From Cocos nucifera (lineage: Eukaryota; Streptophyta; Magnoliopsida; Arecales; Arecaceae), in contig QRFJ01000382.1 in assembly GCA_006176705.1 (NCBI GenBank), positions 124,001 through 188,000 of the forward strand: a stretch of 64,000 nt of DNA. The letters are read 5' to 3'. The first letter of the stretch is position 1. Every line of letters begins with the position of its first letter. The position numbers were made by a program, and so were the translations under genes. Of this stretch, positions 22,447 through 34,700 are shown piece by piece. The notes under the pieces were generated by a model, which saw only the letters and a list, made by a program, of their open reading frames with translations, was not told where the DNA came from and did no database searches.

Positions 22447-23600
22447 TTGAAAGATTGTTATTTTGTGCCTGCAGCCAGCAGGAATTTGATTTCTATTTCA
22501 TGCTTAGCACAAGAAGGTTATGTGATCACCTTCTTTAAGGACCATTGTAACATTCTTTATGAAAGAAATAAAATTGCAAATGGTTTTCTTATTAATGGTC
22601 TTTATCAGCTACATATTGATGTACCTATTCTAACTATCGAGCAAAACGTGAATGCCAAACGACCTAGGGATAGTCCAAATGACAGATATCTATGGCACCT
22701 GAGATTAGGTCATATAGCAGAAGATAGGATCAACAAATTGGAGAAAAATAGACTATTGAGTCCATTGACTTCCGAGTCATATCCAACTTGTGAATCCCAT
22801 CTTCAAGGCAAAATGACTAAACTTTCTTTTGTTGGACATGGGGAGAGGGCCACAGATCTCCTTTCCCTAGTACATACTGATGTGTGCGGCCCATTTGATG
22901 TGCCGGCTAGAGGCAATTTTGTCTACTTCATTATCTTTACCGATGATCTGTCTAGGTATGGGTATGTGTATCTTATGAGACACAAGTCTGAAGCCTTTGA
23001 AAAGTTCAAAGAATTCAGACATGAAGTAGAAAAACAAACAGAAAAACCCATTAAGGTTCTTCGATCAGATCGAGGAGGTGAATACCTTAGCAGGAAATTC
23101 CTAGACTATCTCAAGGATAATGGCATAGTCTCTCAATGGACTCCACCAGGAATACCTCAACTCAACGCGGTTTTAGAATGGAGAAATCGGACTCTATTAG
23201 ATATGGTTCGATCCGTGATGAGCTTCACAGACCTCCCTGATTTTCTTTGGGGACACTCATTGTTAACTTCAATCTATCTACTGAATAGGGTTCCCTCTAA
23301 AATCGTTCCTACCACACCGTATGAGATATGGCACGGTAAGAAATCAAGTCTGAGTCATCTCAGAATTTGGGGTTGTCCGGCTCATGTCAAAAGACAACAA
23401 GCGGACAAGTTAGAATTTAGGTCCTTCAGAGCTCGATTCATAGGATATCCTAAAGAGTCATTAGGATACTATTTCTACATTCCAGAAGACCATAATGTGA
23501 TTGTGAGTCGACATGCCATCTTTCCTGAAAAATAGTTTATTCAAGATAGTAGCATTGGAAGGCAGATCAAACTTGATGAGAAAGTCTCACAAGCAGAACG
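22447..23600 (+). pseudogene. C1 integrase (long open segment 22447-23535)
   Basis: The open frame carries the GAG-pre-integrase segment W-H-L-R-L-G-H with the HHCC motif, whose last Cys is His here (C-E-S-H). The catalytic core has H-T-D-V-C-G-P-F, R-S-D-R-G-G-E-Y and a third segment with Glu retained (L-E-W-R-N-R-T). The C-terminal region Y-F-Y-I-P is followed by a TAG at 23533-23535, after which the same frame continues. The usual P-Q-L-N-G-V-S-E-R pattern is altered around the Glu, so activity is doubtful. Integrase before RT is diagnostic of copia. Confidence 0.92.
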
Positions 23601-23613
23601 AGCTAAGGACCAA

Positions 23614-25334
23614 GTGGAACCAAATCAGGTTGAGCCAATAAGAACACTACCTCCTCCACCTCGTACATCGGAAAGAGTTTTCCGTCCTCCTGAAAGATAC
23701 TTAGGTATTGTTTCAGAGGATGTAGAGGAAATGTTCCTCGTAGGTAATGGTGCTCATGGAGATGATCCCAAAACCTACAATGAGATGATATCAGATATCG
23801 ACTCCGAGAAATGGCTAGAGGCAATGCAGTCAGAAATTGACTTGATGCACTCAAACCAAGTCTGGACCTTGGTAAAATCCACCAGAAGGTATAGTACCTA
23901 TTGGATGTAAATGGATCTTCAAGAGAAAGATTGGTGCAGATGGAAATGTGGAGACATTCAAGGTAGATTGGTGGCAAAAGGTTATAGTCAACGCGAAGGC
24001 ATAGACTATCAGGATACCTTTTCCCAGTAGCTATGCTAAAATCCATCCGCACATTGCTTGCTGTTGCAGCCTATTTCGATTATGAAATATGGCAAATGGA
24101 CGTGAAAATGGCATTCCTAAACGGATATCTTGAGGAAGATATCTATATGGAACAACCGCTAGGTTTCACATCCAGTGATACTGATCACAAGGTTTGCAAG
24201 CTGCAAAGGTCCATATATGGACTTAAGAAAGCATCTCGGAGCTGGAACACTCGTTTCAACGATGTGATCAAAAAGTTTGGTTTTATCAAAAATGAAGAGG
24301 AACCATGTGTTTTCAAAAGGGTCAATGGGAGCGCTGTTGTCTTCCTCGTATTGTACGTGGATGACATCCTCCTTATTGGGAATGATATTCCCATATTGAC
24401 ATCAGTCAAGATGTGGTTGTCCAAGGAATTCTCCATGAAAGACCTAGGTGAAGCATCCTTTATTCTAGGAATTAAGGTCTATAGAGATAGACCGAATAGG
24501 ATGCTAGGACTTTCACAGAAGATGTACATAGAGAAAGTACTAAAGAGGTTTAGTATGGAAAACTCTAAGAGGGGATTAATATCCTTCAGACATGGTATTC
24601 ATCTTTCCAAGAAGATGTGCCCCAGCACACCTGAGGAAATAGAACGTATGAGCAAGATCCCTTATGCTTCTGCAATAGGGAGCCTCATGTATGCCATGTT
24701 ATGTACACGACCTAATATAGCCCATGCTGTGAGTGTCACAAGCAGATATCAGTCAAATTCAGGTGAAGAACACTGGACTTCTGTGAAATGTATCCTTAAG
24801 TACTTGAGAAGAACTAAGGATATGATGCTGGTCTTTGGTAACGGAGAACTCCTGGTCCAGGGATACACAGACTCGGACTTCATGTCCGATATAGATGATC
24901 GAAAGTCGACATCTGGGAGTCTGTTTGTGTGCAATGGTGGAGCTATCAGCTGGAAGAGTTCCAAGCAAATGGTGATAGCAGATTCCACCATGGAAGCAGA
25001 ATATATCGCTGCATCAGAAGCTGCGAAGGAAGCATTCTGGTACAAGAAGTTTGCTGCAGAAATCGGAGTAATGCCATTAGATGCCATTCCTCTATACTGC
25101 GACAATAATGGCACCATAGCCCTTGCTAAGGAGCCGAGGTCTCATCAGAAATCCAAGCATATTGAGCGGCGATACCACCTCATCCGCGATTACCTCGAGA
25201 AGGGTTATGTCGAGGTCAAGAGAGTCGACTCCGCAGATAATGTGGCAGACCCACTTACAAAGCCGTTGGGCCAGCAGAAGATCGAAGCCCACCTTGAGAA
25301 GATGGGACTTAGACTTGTAGCCAATTGGCTTTAG
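23614..25334 (+). pseudogene. C1 reverse transcriptase and RNase H
   Basis: Two open segments, 23614-23910 and 24033-25334, are separated by small deletions that shift frame in the RT fingers (about 23885-24030). The second contains Q-M-D-V-K-M-A-F-L-N-G, the catalytic Y-V-D-D-I-L-L (about 24353-24373), the thumb, and RNase H with G-Y-T-D-S-D-F, D-R-K-S-T-S-G and E-A-E-Y-I-A. It ends N-W-L-stop just before the polypurine tract, as in complete copia elements. Residue patterns suggest the Tork/TAR/Angela side of plant copia; the lineage was not tested. Confidence 0.93.
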
Positions 25335-25337
25335 GAC

Positions 25338-25348
25338 AAGTGGGAGAT
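25338..25348 (+). promoter_or_regulatory. C1 polypurine tract
   Basis: AAGTGGGAGAT immediately precedes TGTTAG of the 3' LTR, the standard plus-strand priming site of plant copia elements. Confidence 0.9.
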
Positions 25349-27630
25349 TGTTAGATATATGTGCCCTAGAAGCCAAAATTGGCTGACACTTGTAATACAC
25401 TTCTAGGGGCAAAATTATAATTTTAACTAAAATCAATAAATGGGTTATTTTCTATCACATATGTGTATTTAGTGTCTGTGATACATCCTTTGAGTTAATG
25501 GTAATGATAATTCATATTTTCAAGAGTTGAAAATTTAAGACATGAATAATCATTATTAACTCATAAATTGCTCCTGACCATAGGATCATCACGAGGATGG
25601 TGATTGATCCGGAAGGTTGGTGTACAATCGCTTCTGTTTAGTAGATGAGTCTTGAGTCTACGGTGTGGAGACACCGGAGCGAGAGTACAGGTACTCGTTA
25701 GAGAACGAGGGCACTAAGCGTGACCACCTCGAGTAGTCATTAGGGAGTCTACCTTTTCGTCAATGACTGACTCGATGCTGCAGTAGTGTGTCTGGTTCTT
25801 TGACCTGAGATGCATCGGTAGTTCACCTTAAGGGTGTTATAGTTTGACTGCACCATTACTCGGTCTCCTAGCCATATGGAACCCTGAGGTGTATGTTGGC
25901 TATGACATGTTCATTGTAGGAACTGGATTGCATCAAGATGGAATCTATCTACCTCGGTGGTAGAGGAGTAGCCCTATGATGATAATGAGAATCAAGTCCA
26001 GAAATACATGGCCATGGTAGAGTGAATAATAGAAAGAGTTTCTATTTAGATTTTCACATTGGACTCGAATCGAATGATTACATCATATGACAGAGACTAG
26101 GGTTTGACGAGTTCACCTTAACCCTAATCTGATCGGGGCTCAAGATAGAAGAACTGAATCACACAGGTAGCTGCACCAAGAGGTTCACATTCAGCTCTGA
26201 TGGGTTGCCACCATATACTGCTAGGTGTCACTGGTGGATTTTGGGAGCAATTAGAATGATTTAGATGATCGATCATTCTAGCTGTTCGAATCAGAAGAGT
26301 TCTGATCCATCGAAAGGAGTTTCGATGATGTCGATGATAGAGATCATGACATATCCCATTACCATACAGAACTGAACCTAACTGGGTCACACAAACAAGG
26401 GTTTGAATATGGTGATCATCAATTGAACTGATCTAGTTCAATTGATCTGAATGAGATTCAATTAGGTTCAAGAAAATCATGCTAGCACTCGATTGAACCT
26501 AACGTTCTTCTTTTGCTATCATAAATAAGTTGTCCTGTCTGAGCCAAAGGAGTTTGTGCTCAAACAGAGGCCTTCATATGGTCTGACAGGAGGTTGTCCA
26601 AGTCAGAAAAGGTTGTCTTATTTGTAAGACACTACCTGCCATTTTTTGTCACCTGCCATTTCTTGTTCTTTGACTTTGGTCAAAAGTCTACCTTTGACTG
26701 GTCAAACGTTGACCATTGACACTTTGACTTTTGACCACATGTCATGCACCTATTGGAGAGCTGGTGGGGGCCTGTCCCCCTGCTAGAACCTGGCAAGGAG
26801 AAGGGCGCACGCCACCCTAGGCGGCATGTGCCCAAGTTGGAGGCGCCTAGGAGTCCTTGTTGGACAAGGACTCCATCTCCTTTTTGGATTCCAATTAGAG
26901 TTCTTCTAAGAACCAACTTTGACTGGTCTTAGGCGCCCTCTAAGGAGGAATCTAGGGGACTCTATTCCCACCAATCAGATTTAGATCTGATTTCACAAAG
27001 GGTTGTGATTGGTTGGGAAGAAGAGGAGTTGGATCACAGCTAGTCTATAAATAAGACCCTACGCCCAACTCAGATTCAATGCAATTCAATTAAGAAACCC
27101 CATGCCCCAAGGCTGCCTCTCCCCTCCTTCTCCATGCCATAGTCCATCTTCTCCCTCTGCCTCTCCACGTCCAAAAGGAGTTTTGGACCTTGGTTGGTGC
27201 GATTTAGATCAAAGAAAGGCGATCAAAAATAAGAAGGCTGCGCTGCTGCAAAGGACGACTGCTCATCTTCAAAAGAGTTTTGAAGATCCTCCAGATCAGA
27301 TCCAGATCTGATTTTTGGAGGCCTGATAGAGAAGAAGAGGATCTCCAGATCCAACCTGAGTGGATACCGGTAGAGGCCAGGCGCTTGCATGGCTAAGATC
27401 CAGAACCTTCTGCTGCAAACAGGATCATCAATAGGGTAATAGGATTACCCAGATCAGGTAAATTAAATTTGATTTAATTTATCTTTTAATTTTATTTTAT
27501 TAAAATAATAAGAATCAGATCTAAAACATATCAAGATCTGATTGGGATCAAGAGAAAAATTTTTGAAATATATCTCTTGATCTGATCAGATCTGAACGAA
27601 CCTAGACCGGGAAATCAGGATTTCCCTTCA
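25349..27630 (+). repeat. C1 3' LTR
   Basis: 2282 bp, collinear with the 5' LTR over its full length. The TATA-like motif is at 27044-27055. It ends TTTCCCTTCA, followed by the target duplication GTTCT. Confidence 0.95.
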
Positions 27631-27635
27631 GTTCT

Positions 27636-28354
27636 TAGTCTTAACCTTGGTCAGGGGGATAGGGTCTAAAAAGGCTGATTCGAACGAGCTTCAAGAACCG
27701 ATGGATTGGAAAGTTTTAGAAGACATTCAGATCAAAGTAAACCCTCTAAAAAACCTCCAAAAAGCAGAAAAAAATAAAGTACAAAAACTTGTATGAAAAA
27801 ATCAAAAGTATAAGAAGAAAAAGAGGCAAGAGTAATAGAAAATAGGTGTTGAGAGGCTGACCTAAGTTGATTGAGAATGATAAAGAGATAATGGGTGTGA
27901 TGAGAATCGGATGGAGGAATGCCTGAAATCAGGAAGGATGAAGGAAGGAATTAAAACTCTTGGATGGAAGAAGAGCAGGAGCTGGAGGGAGAAGGAGACT
28001 CAGGTGAAATGAGTTTTGGAGGAGGAAGAAGGCCTTAAATAGCTGAGGAAAGGCCCGAAGCGATTATGATTGCGAATCGCCTTCAGTCGATCTATGTGTG
28101 CCATATGTCCCACTCATCCTGGCAGAGGAGTGGCAATGAGCAGGTCTTTAATTATGCCATACTTGGGGTAGTATTGCGATGGAAAATTTAAAGAGCTATC
28201 TTCTTAAAGTCATTTCGAATTTAATGAGTTCAGGAGCTAAAGCGGTCGACACCAAAGTATCTCTTTCGGACAGACGCGAGAAAAGAAAAGAACTTTGGCA
28301 GCCGCATCCATACTTCCTTCTTTCAAATTTTGAACTCGAGAGTAGGGAGACTAT
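27636..28354 (-). promoter_or_regulatory. T1 region upstream of the antisense ORF, with TATA-like motif, and T1 polypurine tract
   Basis: After removing C1 and one GTTCT, this lies directly upstream of the antisense ATG. In the ATG frame it is open for only about 18 codons before a stop, with no other ATG, which supports 18230 as the start. A minus-strand TATA-like TATTTAA is at 28040-28034, followed by a CT-rich stretch, consistent with an internal promoter. On the plus strand GAGAGTAGGGAGA (28338-28350) is the polypurine tract for the T1 3' LTR. Confidence 0.55.
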
Positions 28355-29435
28355 TGTTGGAGATAAATTCTCTCTTGCCAAAGTTTGATTGAAATGTCTG
28401 ATCTTTGAATTAGCCCTCTCGATATTAGTGGCCAGGGATGAGCTTCCATTGAATTCATATGACCTACCGGATTTCTCCTTCAGCCAAACTCTTTTAGTAG
28501 TCGAACTCCTATCAGACTTCTTCTTCAGCAAAACTTTTTTAGCAGTCAAACTCCTGTTGGACTTTTCCTTTGGTCGAACTACTTCATCAGTCAAACTCCT
28601 GCCGAACTACTTCATCAGTCGAACTCCTATCGAACTTCTCCTTCGATCGGACACTTCATGAGTCAAACTCCTATCGGACTTCTTCTTCAGCCAATCTCCT
28701 TCAGTAGTCGAACTCCTACCAGACTTTTCCTTCGGCTGAACTACTTCATCAGTTGAACTCCTACCGGACTTCTCCTTCAGTCAAACTCCTTCAGCAGTCC
28801 AACTTCTATCGTACTTCTCCTTTGGTCGGACTACTTCATCAGTCAAACTCCTGCCGAACTTCTCCTTCAACTGAACTACTTTAGCAGTCAAAGTCCTTTC
28901 GAGTTTTTCCTCCTTCAAGCCAGGCTTCTCCCCCAAGTTGCTTGAAGGGCTTCGCTCGATTGAGCTTCTCTTAGATGCTCCTAGCAAGATTCAGCCCAGA
29001 CCCCTTCCAGTAGCCCGAAAGGACCTCGATGCATGCCTCTGCTACCCTTTTCGAACCTCAGCTGTCAGGTCCCAATAGGCTAGCACATCGCGATAATAGA
29101 CACTACCCTCATAATGAACTTCACGTGGCCCCGAGTGGCCCACTATCTGATGGTTATAGCTGTCATTATTAGTTTATTACTAGCTCCATCTATATAAGAG
29201 ATCCTTCAGATACGCTTTCTTCTCTAAGCTCTGAGTTTTCTTCTAAACGCTCTGCTAAAATCTTTTTGAGCACTCCATTTCTGTTGGTCGAAAGAGCTGA
29301 CTTGATCGTCGAAGGGTCTTGCCAGAGCCACCATCCCCGACTTTGGACTAGACTTATTTTGTAGATCACCGATGGCCACCTCACCTTCTCCAACTCTAGC
29401 CTTGATTTCGGTGATAATCAGATTTCGCACCAACA
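28355..29435 (+). repeat. T1 3' LTR
   Basis: 1081 bp, bounded by the perfect inverted hexamers TGTTGG and CCAACA. A TATA-like CTATATAAGAGA is at 29190-29201, followed by a transcript-like CT-rich region. A 45-bp minisatellite occupies its 5' half. The partner LTR is outside the window. Confidence 0.8.
28455..28905. repeat. 45-bp minisatellite in T1 LTR U3
   Basis: About nine 45-bp units begin GTC(G/A)AACTCCT (for example at 28500), with one unit shortened to 28 bp near 28590. Two unit types, ending CTTCAG(C/T)A and CTACTTCATCA, alternate over much of the array, giving a 90-bp dimer. Confidence 0.85.
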
Positions 29436-30511
29436 AAGTGTAACATTGGGAGTTTTGAATAATGCCATAAATTCCTAGTCTTCCTCCCATATGGCATAAT
29501 TATTTTTTTTAATATGCATGTCATCATTATTGAATCATCTTTGGCAGAAAAAGATAGTTTTACCCCCTACATCATGCAATTTATTTTACTTATTATTGGT
29601 GGAACTATGACCTCCATATGCAATTACATGAAAATATAAAATTTATATGCAATTTTCATGCATAAAGGATCGATTTAGCCTTTGCTTGCTTCACCTCCCC
29701 CATGAGAGCTAGTTGATGTGATACTCACGAACTGCAAGATCCTAGTCGAAGTACAAGCTTAGCCTCTAGCTAGGACAGTAGTTGGAGGTGGCTCAATCCT
29801 TTCCTCCACTGTGCCCTTGGCACTTCCCTACCTGATTTGAGATATTCCCCATTTGCATTGGATTTTTTCAATATTTTTTTTCTTTTTTTAAATAAAATTA
29901 GTTGTAGCTATATGTCCAATCCACCATTATTGATCCCTATCGATAATTTAGACGTATTAAAATACTAACTATACTTTAAAAATATGTTATAACTAACTTG
30001 TGTTTAGGATATGAAGGTAATTGATGTCTGACCCCTATACTTAATACACAAACACAAAACTAGTCCAAACTTTGTGAGAATTGGGTAGAGCGAAACAAAA
30101 GATGATGGATGGTATGGGTTCTCTCCTTAATGGACTTGACCTAGCTTTGTTTTTAAGTAGGTCAAAATTTGGATCAAAATTCAAGTATAAATTAGGAGGT
30201 ACTCAGACTGACCCAACTGCTCCTTATACTATACTTAGGTCAAATTCTATTTATTGAAATCCTAGATATAGTTTATCAGTTCTATTATACACATCATATT
30301 CCATTTATGCATAAATTTTCTTACAAATCCTATTGATCCGAAATCCAAACTTTGAATCCTTTATGTTACTTCTATCATATTCCTAGTGATTATAACCTTA
30401 TGCTCAAATACCACTTAAATTCCAGTTCATAATGATCATAACCTAAGCATTGATGTTACTCATATCATGCCCTAGTCACCTATACCACAGTCCTAAGTGA
30501 TCATAACTTAA
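29436..30511. other. Spacer, no gene recognised
   Basis: AT-rich sequence with only short open frames. The 5 bp after the T1 LTR are AAGTG; the matching target copy would be outside the window. The right part (about 30350-30511) repeats AAC(C/T)TAAGC-type motifs and may be the leader of the minus-strand element described next. Confidence 0.5.
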
Positions 30512-31737
30512 GCTCTAATACCATTTTGTCATGTCCTGAATCTAACATGTAGATTGGATATGAGATGGCCGCACATTCCTTAGGACAAGATCCAAAAGAA
30601 TATGCAAGACTTTAAAATTTTTTACAATCTTAGATTCTCATTAAGATTAATGATCTTAATTTATAACAAATATTCCATATTAACAAATATCACAAAACTC
30701 GGTCATCCAACTATTATTAGGATGCTTTATCTAATCAATGACAAATTCAATTCCTTTAATCATCTGATAGGTATCAATGATGTTCTATTTATTCATCCGT
30801 TCACCCTTGAACCCAAGTCATAACCAATCATGAACATCCTACAACTCTAAAAAAGAAAGAAAAGAAAGGGGGTTGTGAGTTTTATAGTCCAATAAGAATC
30901 TCCACACACTCACACTAATATAATAGTATAATTTTAAAATAACCTATAAATAGTATCAAAAGAAAACATAAGCATAAAATCTCATGTTAGGTATCCTGTA
31001 TAACTATATCAATATAAACGAAAGCATACATGATACACCATCAAATATCCATCTTTTCAAAACTTATATATCACACATAGGCACAGCCCTCAATCTGGTA
31101 AGTTAATCAATGGACTCGCCAGACTCTTGCCTGAGTCCTCCAAATCATACTATCTAGGGGCCGCACCAATATTGATATTATATTCTTCCTTAAACAATTT
31201 TGCTGATACATTAAATGAGTGATCTTCAAATGGATGAAGAATGTGATTCAATCCTTGGCAACCCGTTTTAGTATCTACCAGAGCATCTTAAACTTGCCGA
31301 TATTAATTCGGGAAACTCAAATTTTTGAAGGTAATATAGCCTGGTGGAATATGCATAAATTTTTGAAGGACATTTTATCATTCTACTCTCTTTAGACTAC
31401 ATTTCTTGCTCAAGTCTTCCCTAGCTTCGGACAAATTTGAAGCATCTATGGTGGTCATAGTGCTATATTGGTATACTAGATTGAAGAGGATTTCTTTAGT
31501 GATGCAAGGATCAACATCTATCTCTTAAGATTTTAGCTAATAATTCTTTTGTATACTAGATCAAAAAAGATCATAATTTAATTTGAAAAGAGATTAGGCT
31601 AGGGAAATATTTTGAAAATAAGGTTTGGATTTGGTTAAATCAAGCAAGACTAAACCTAAGTTAAACTTAGGCTCTGCTTGGATGAGATCCAAACACGGGC
31701 AGTGAACTAGGAAAGGTGGATACCACCTCTACCTTGG
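30512..31737 (-). repeat. Probable end of a minus-strand LTR element (primer site plus LTR start)
   Basis: On the minus strand TGGTATTAGAGC (30523-30512) is one base from the initiator tRNA-Met primer site. It is preceded by an LTR-like end ATGACA at 30527, three bases away. An LTR would therefore extend rightwards from 30527; its other boundary is not defined and it may stop at the T3 insertion. No coding domain and no partner LTR were found, so this is tentative. Confidence 0.4.
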
Positions 31738-33109
31738 TGCGGACACCAGAGCCACTAGAAGCTGATGACATAATTTAGATTCAATTTAAATTGAAGAAGC
31801 CATATCAGATTAACTCTACTTCAGTTATTTGGTTCCAATTCTTTTGATTTAGTCAATTAGTTCTTTTGATGAATTTAGTTTTGGGTTCATAGGACCATAC
31901 TTAGATTTGTATTGGATTAGAGCCTTATTCAGAAAGAGACCATCATAAAAAAGCAAGCTTGATCCACATCATCTTTGGAGCCACCACTTTTCACATGCCT
32001 AGGAAGAAAATACACACGCCAGCATATGCCATGCCCAAGAATCCTCATGCCAAGTTATGCCAAGTATCAAGGGCCCACATGGAGTTTCTTTTTTTTTTTC
32101 TAGAATTTTTTAAAAGTACTTGATTTCTTACTTATTTTATTGAAAGACTTATTTCTTTTTCGTGGTTCCATAAAAGATAGATATAATATATTATTATATT
32201 TAGAAACCAAACATAATATTTTATTTTTTTATTGAGAGGGTTGATTTCTTTCTTATAAAGAAAAGAGGATTTTTAAAGAAATAGCACCCCTAAGATCCTA
32301 TATAAATTCTTGTACCTTTCACGAATGAGATAATGAATGTATAAATGATTTTACCCATAAATACTTGTGTCAATCATTCTGAGAGGAAGAAGATGTGAGA
32401 TCCAAAATTACCCCACGAGGGGAGGGTGTGAGGCCCACTTTCTTTCTATCTCTTTATCCTTCATCTACTTGAGATCTAGTGTTCCTACAACCTCGAATCA
32501 TCTTTACCATCTACCTACACAAGCCTATTCCACCAAGAGAAGATTTGTCTTCTCCAAGATTTTCATCTATCATGCTGAGAGAGAAAAAGTTATCAATTAT
32601 TCTACAGATCAAACGTTGACAAGGACCTTCATTCCTTCTCAACTAATCTTTGATTTTTACTTTTTTTTTTTAGATCTGATGTTGGTAAAGACCTAGATCT
32701 TTATCCATAGATCTGCTTGGTTAAAAGATTAAGAGCCCTAATCAGGATAGTTTCTTAACTACCATGATCCAAATTTTTCTTATCTTTTTAGATTTTCTTA
32801 TGGGCTTAATTTCTTGCTATCTTTCATTCCATTCATATTTCTTTTTGCATTTACTCATGAGCATGTTAATTTTTGCTATCTATTTATTTGCTTTATTATC
32901 ACTAATTATTTACTGATCTCTAAAGTAGCATTCATCTACATTATTTAGATTGATCTTGCTTTAGTCCCGTGTCAATCAATCATGCCTTTTGAGTTGAGTA
33001 TAGGCAACTATATTATCTATCTTGGAAATAATGTGCCACGATCGGACGTGATTTATTGTTGACGAATGGAAGGAAGCTTGGTCTTTTTTTTTTTTTAGAT
33101 TGTCCCGCA
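31738..33109 (+). repeat. T3 5' LTR
   Basis: 1372 bp, starting TGCGGACACC and ending GTCCCGCA. TATA-like CCTATATAAATT is at 32297-32308. Confidence 0.85.
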
Positions 33110-33114
33110 TTAAT

Positions 33115-33126
33115 TTGATTCAGAGC
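33115..33126 (+). promoter_or_regulatory. T3 primer binding site, decayed
   Basis: TTGATTCAGAGC, six bases after the LTR, matches 9 of 12 positions of the initiator tRNA-Met site TGGTATCAGAGC. Confidence 0.55.
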
Positions 33127-33322
33127 CGGATTGATTAGGACTTTAGTTTAAATTCTATAATTTAGATTCTTGCAAGTCAAATTTTCATATTTTAAATTTT
33201 ATAATTTACTTTTCAACAGTTTAATTTTTTTCTTACTGCATCTTATTCTTACATCCTAGACTTACATGACCACTAGATTAGGTATCTAGTACCAACATTC
33301 TATTTTTCCATCTAGTACCAAT

Positions 33323-34480
33323 ATGGATCCTAATACAGCAGCCATCATTAATATCCTAATTGAAAATTTGGAGGACATGAAAGATTTTATGAAAACCATG
33401 AGTGAAAGAATAGTAGTACTAGAAGAAGCTAGGCAAAAATAATCAGAACATAAGTCTCTCCAATTATCTATAGGATAGAGAAGAAGAAATCTAGACCTAG
33501 ATCAACCTATAGCAGCACGCTCACACCATAACTAGTTCGACCAGGATGAGTATGTCCTTAGGAATATGAAGATCAATTGATGGTTGTCTAGATCCGAGAG
33601 AGCACCTTAATTGAAAATCGAGCATGGGCCACTATTTTGGATGATACAAAATATCTAAAGTAAGGAGAGTTAAGTTAGCTAGGATGAAGTTGGTTAGGCA
33701 AGCTCAACTTTATTGAAAAAATATTGAGCATCTTCTCAACCAGAGAAGACAAGATCCGATAGAAATTTAGAATGAAATGAAGGAGAAACTTGAAGAAAAA
33801 TACCTCTCCACCTCTTACCAATAAAGACATTTAAATTAGTAGTAGAGACTTACTCAAGAAAATAGATCAGTCACTGAGTACATCATGAGATTTGATGAGT
33901 ACCTCATGAGATGTGAAGTAACCGAAGATAGGATTGTTACCTTATCTAGATTTAGTGCTGGATTATAAGAGGATATCTAGCATGAGCTCTTTTTGTGAGA
34001 GGTAACCATGTTAGAATAAGCTTATCAACTTGCCTTGGATTTTGAGAGATTCTTTAGGCATTCAACTACTCGTCATCTTGAACCTAGTCGAATAACTCCT
34101 TTTGGATCGAGACCCAATACTAACCAGACTTCTAATAATGGACCTCCACATACAAATCCTATTATGAAAAAAGAAGATAAAAGAAAAGGAGTTGTAGGAG
34201 AGTTATCTAGGTAGTTCTCGATTTCATTATTTCAAGTACCATGATTATGGTCATTTTGCTACACAATGCTCCAACCGATCTTTATTTATGAAAGAATTAA
34301 AAGAAAAAACTCTAAAAAATATTGAGGAGAAAGTTATGAAACTGATCCAGACTTAGTCGAGTAGTTTGAGAGTACTGAGGACATCCTAGGTTTTATTGCA
34401 CTGAAGTCAGACCTTAGGCTTGGAGTCATTAGGTAGGTTCTAGCACAGACTAAGGAGAGTGAAGACTGGCGTAGGATCTC
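33323..34480 (+). pseudogene. T3 gag remnant
   Basis: ATG at 33323 starts M-D-P-N-T-A-A-I-I-N-I-L-I-E-N-L-E. A capsid-like region follows, with W-Q-K-Y-like elements and multiple stops. Near 34228-34269 a nucleocapsid knuckle reads Y-F-K-Y-H-D-Y-G-H-F-A-T-Q-C: both N-terminal Cys of the CCHC pattern are Tyr, each a single G-to-A change. Position between primer site and protease supports gag. Confidence 0.65.
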
Positions 34481-34489
34481 TATTTTTCA

Positions 34490-34700
34490 TATCTTCATAA
34501 AATTTAGTGATAAAATTTATAAGATGATCATTGATAGCAGTAGCTGTATCAATGCCATCTCCACCGACATGATTAAGAGATTAGGATTAGCTACTGTAAA
34601 TCATCTTAGTCCATACTGTGTGTCTTGGATAGATTCTTTTTCTATTTTTGTCAAACTTAGATGTCGTGTTTCCATCCAGCTCTATTCTTACCATGATCGT
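34490..34700 (+). pseudogene. T3 protease, N-terminal part
   Basis: The frame reads M-I-I-D-S-S-S-C-I-N-A-I-S (about 34518-34556), the aspartic protease active site with the usual Gly of D-S-G replaced by Ser. The frame is cut at 34700 by T4. The rest resumes at 43427 with G-S-I-I-L-G-type residues. Confidence 0.65.

Larger units (their letters stand above)
18236..27630 (+). mobile_element. C1: Ty1/copia retrotransposon with 2.28-kb LTRs, exact target duplication
   Basis: LTRs at 18236-20514 and 25349-27630 begin TGTTAGA and end TTCA. GTTCT at 18231-18235 is repeated exactly at 27631-27635. The primer site matches initiator tRNA-Met and the polypurine tract abuts the 3' LTR. Pol order protease, integrase, RT, RNase H is that of Ty1/copia. 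In the first 700 bp or so of the LTRs I count by eye around 20 differences, mostly transitions, so this is the youngest element whose two LTRs I compared. A gap hides most of gag. Pol carries a few stops and a deletion, so this copy is not autonomous. Confidence 0.95.
1..29435 (+). mobile_element. T1: Tat-lineage Ty3/gypsy retrotransposon, nested host element, 5' end outside window
   Basis: T1 is assembled from three pieces, 1-4832, 15631-18235 and 27636-29435, separated by later insertions. Plus-strand protease, reverse transcriptase, two RNase H domains and integrase are followed by an antisense coding unit and a 3' LTR at 28355-29435. The order pol, antisense ORF, 3' LTR and the second RNase H are known marks of the Tat lineage. 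The LTR begins TGTTGG and ends CCAACA. Pol carries many stops and frameshifts, so the element is old and inactive. Its 5' LTR and gag lie left of the window. Joining the pieces is inference from the flanks: the copia target duplication is exact, and the antisense reading continues across both junctions. Confidence 0.85.

Noticed and set aside
23603..24052. 149-codon minus-strand frame
   Set aside because: Shadow of C1 reverse transcriptase sequence on the plus strand.
28455..28905. Possible CRISPR-like array
   Set aside because: The 45-bp units are contiguous without unique spacers, lie in an LTR and the sequence is plant nuclear DNA.
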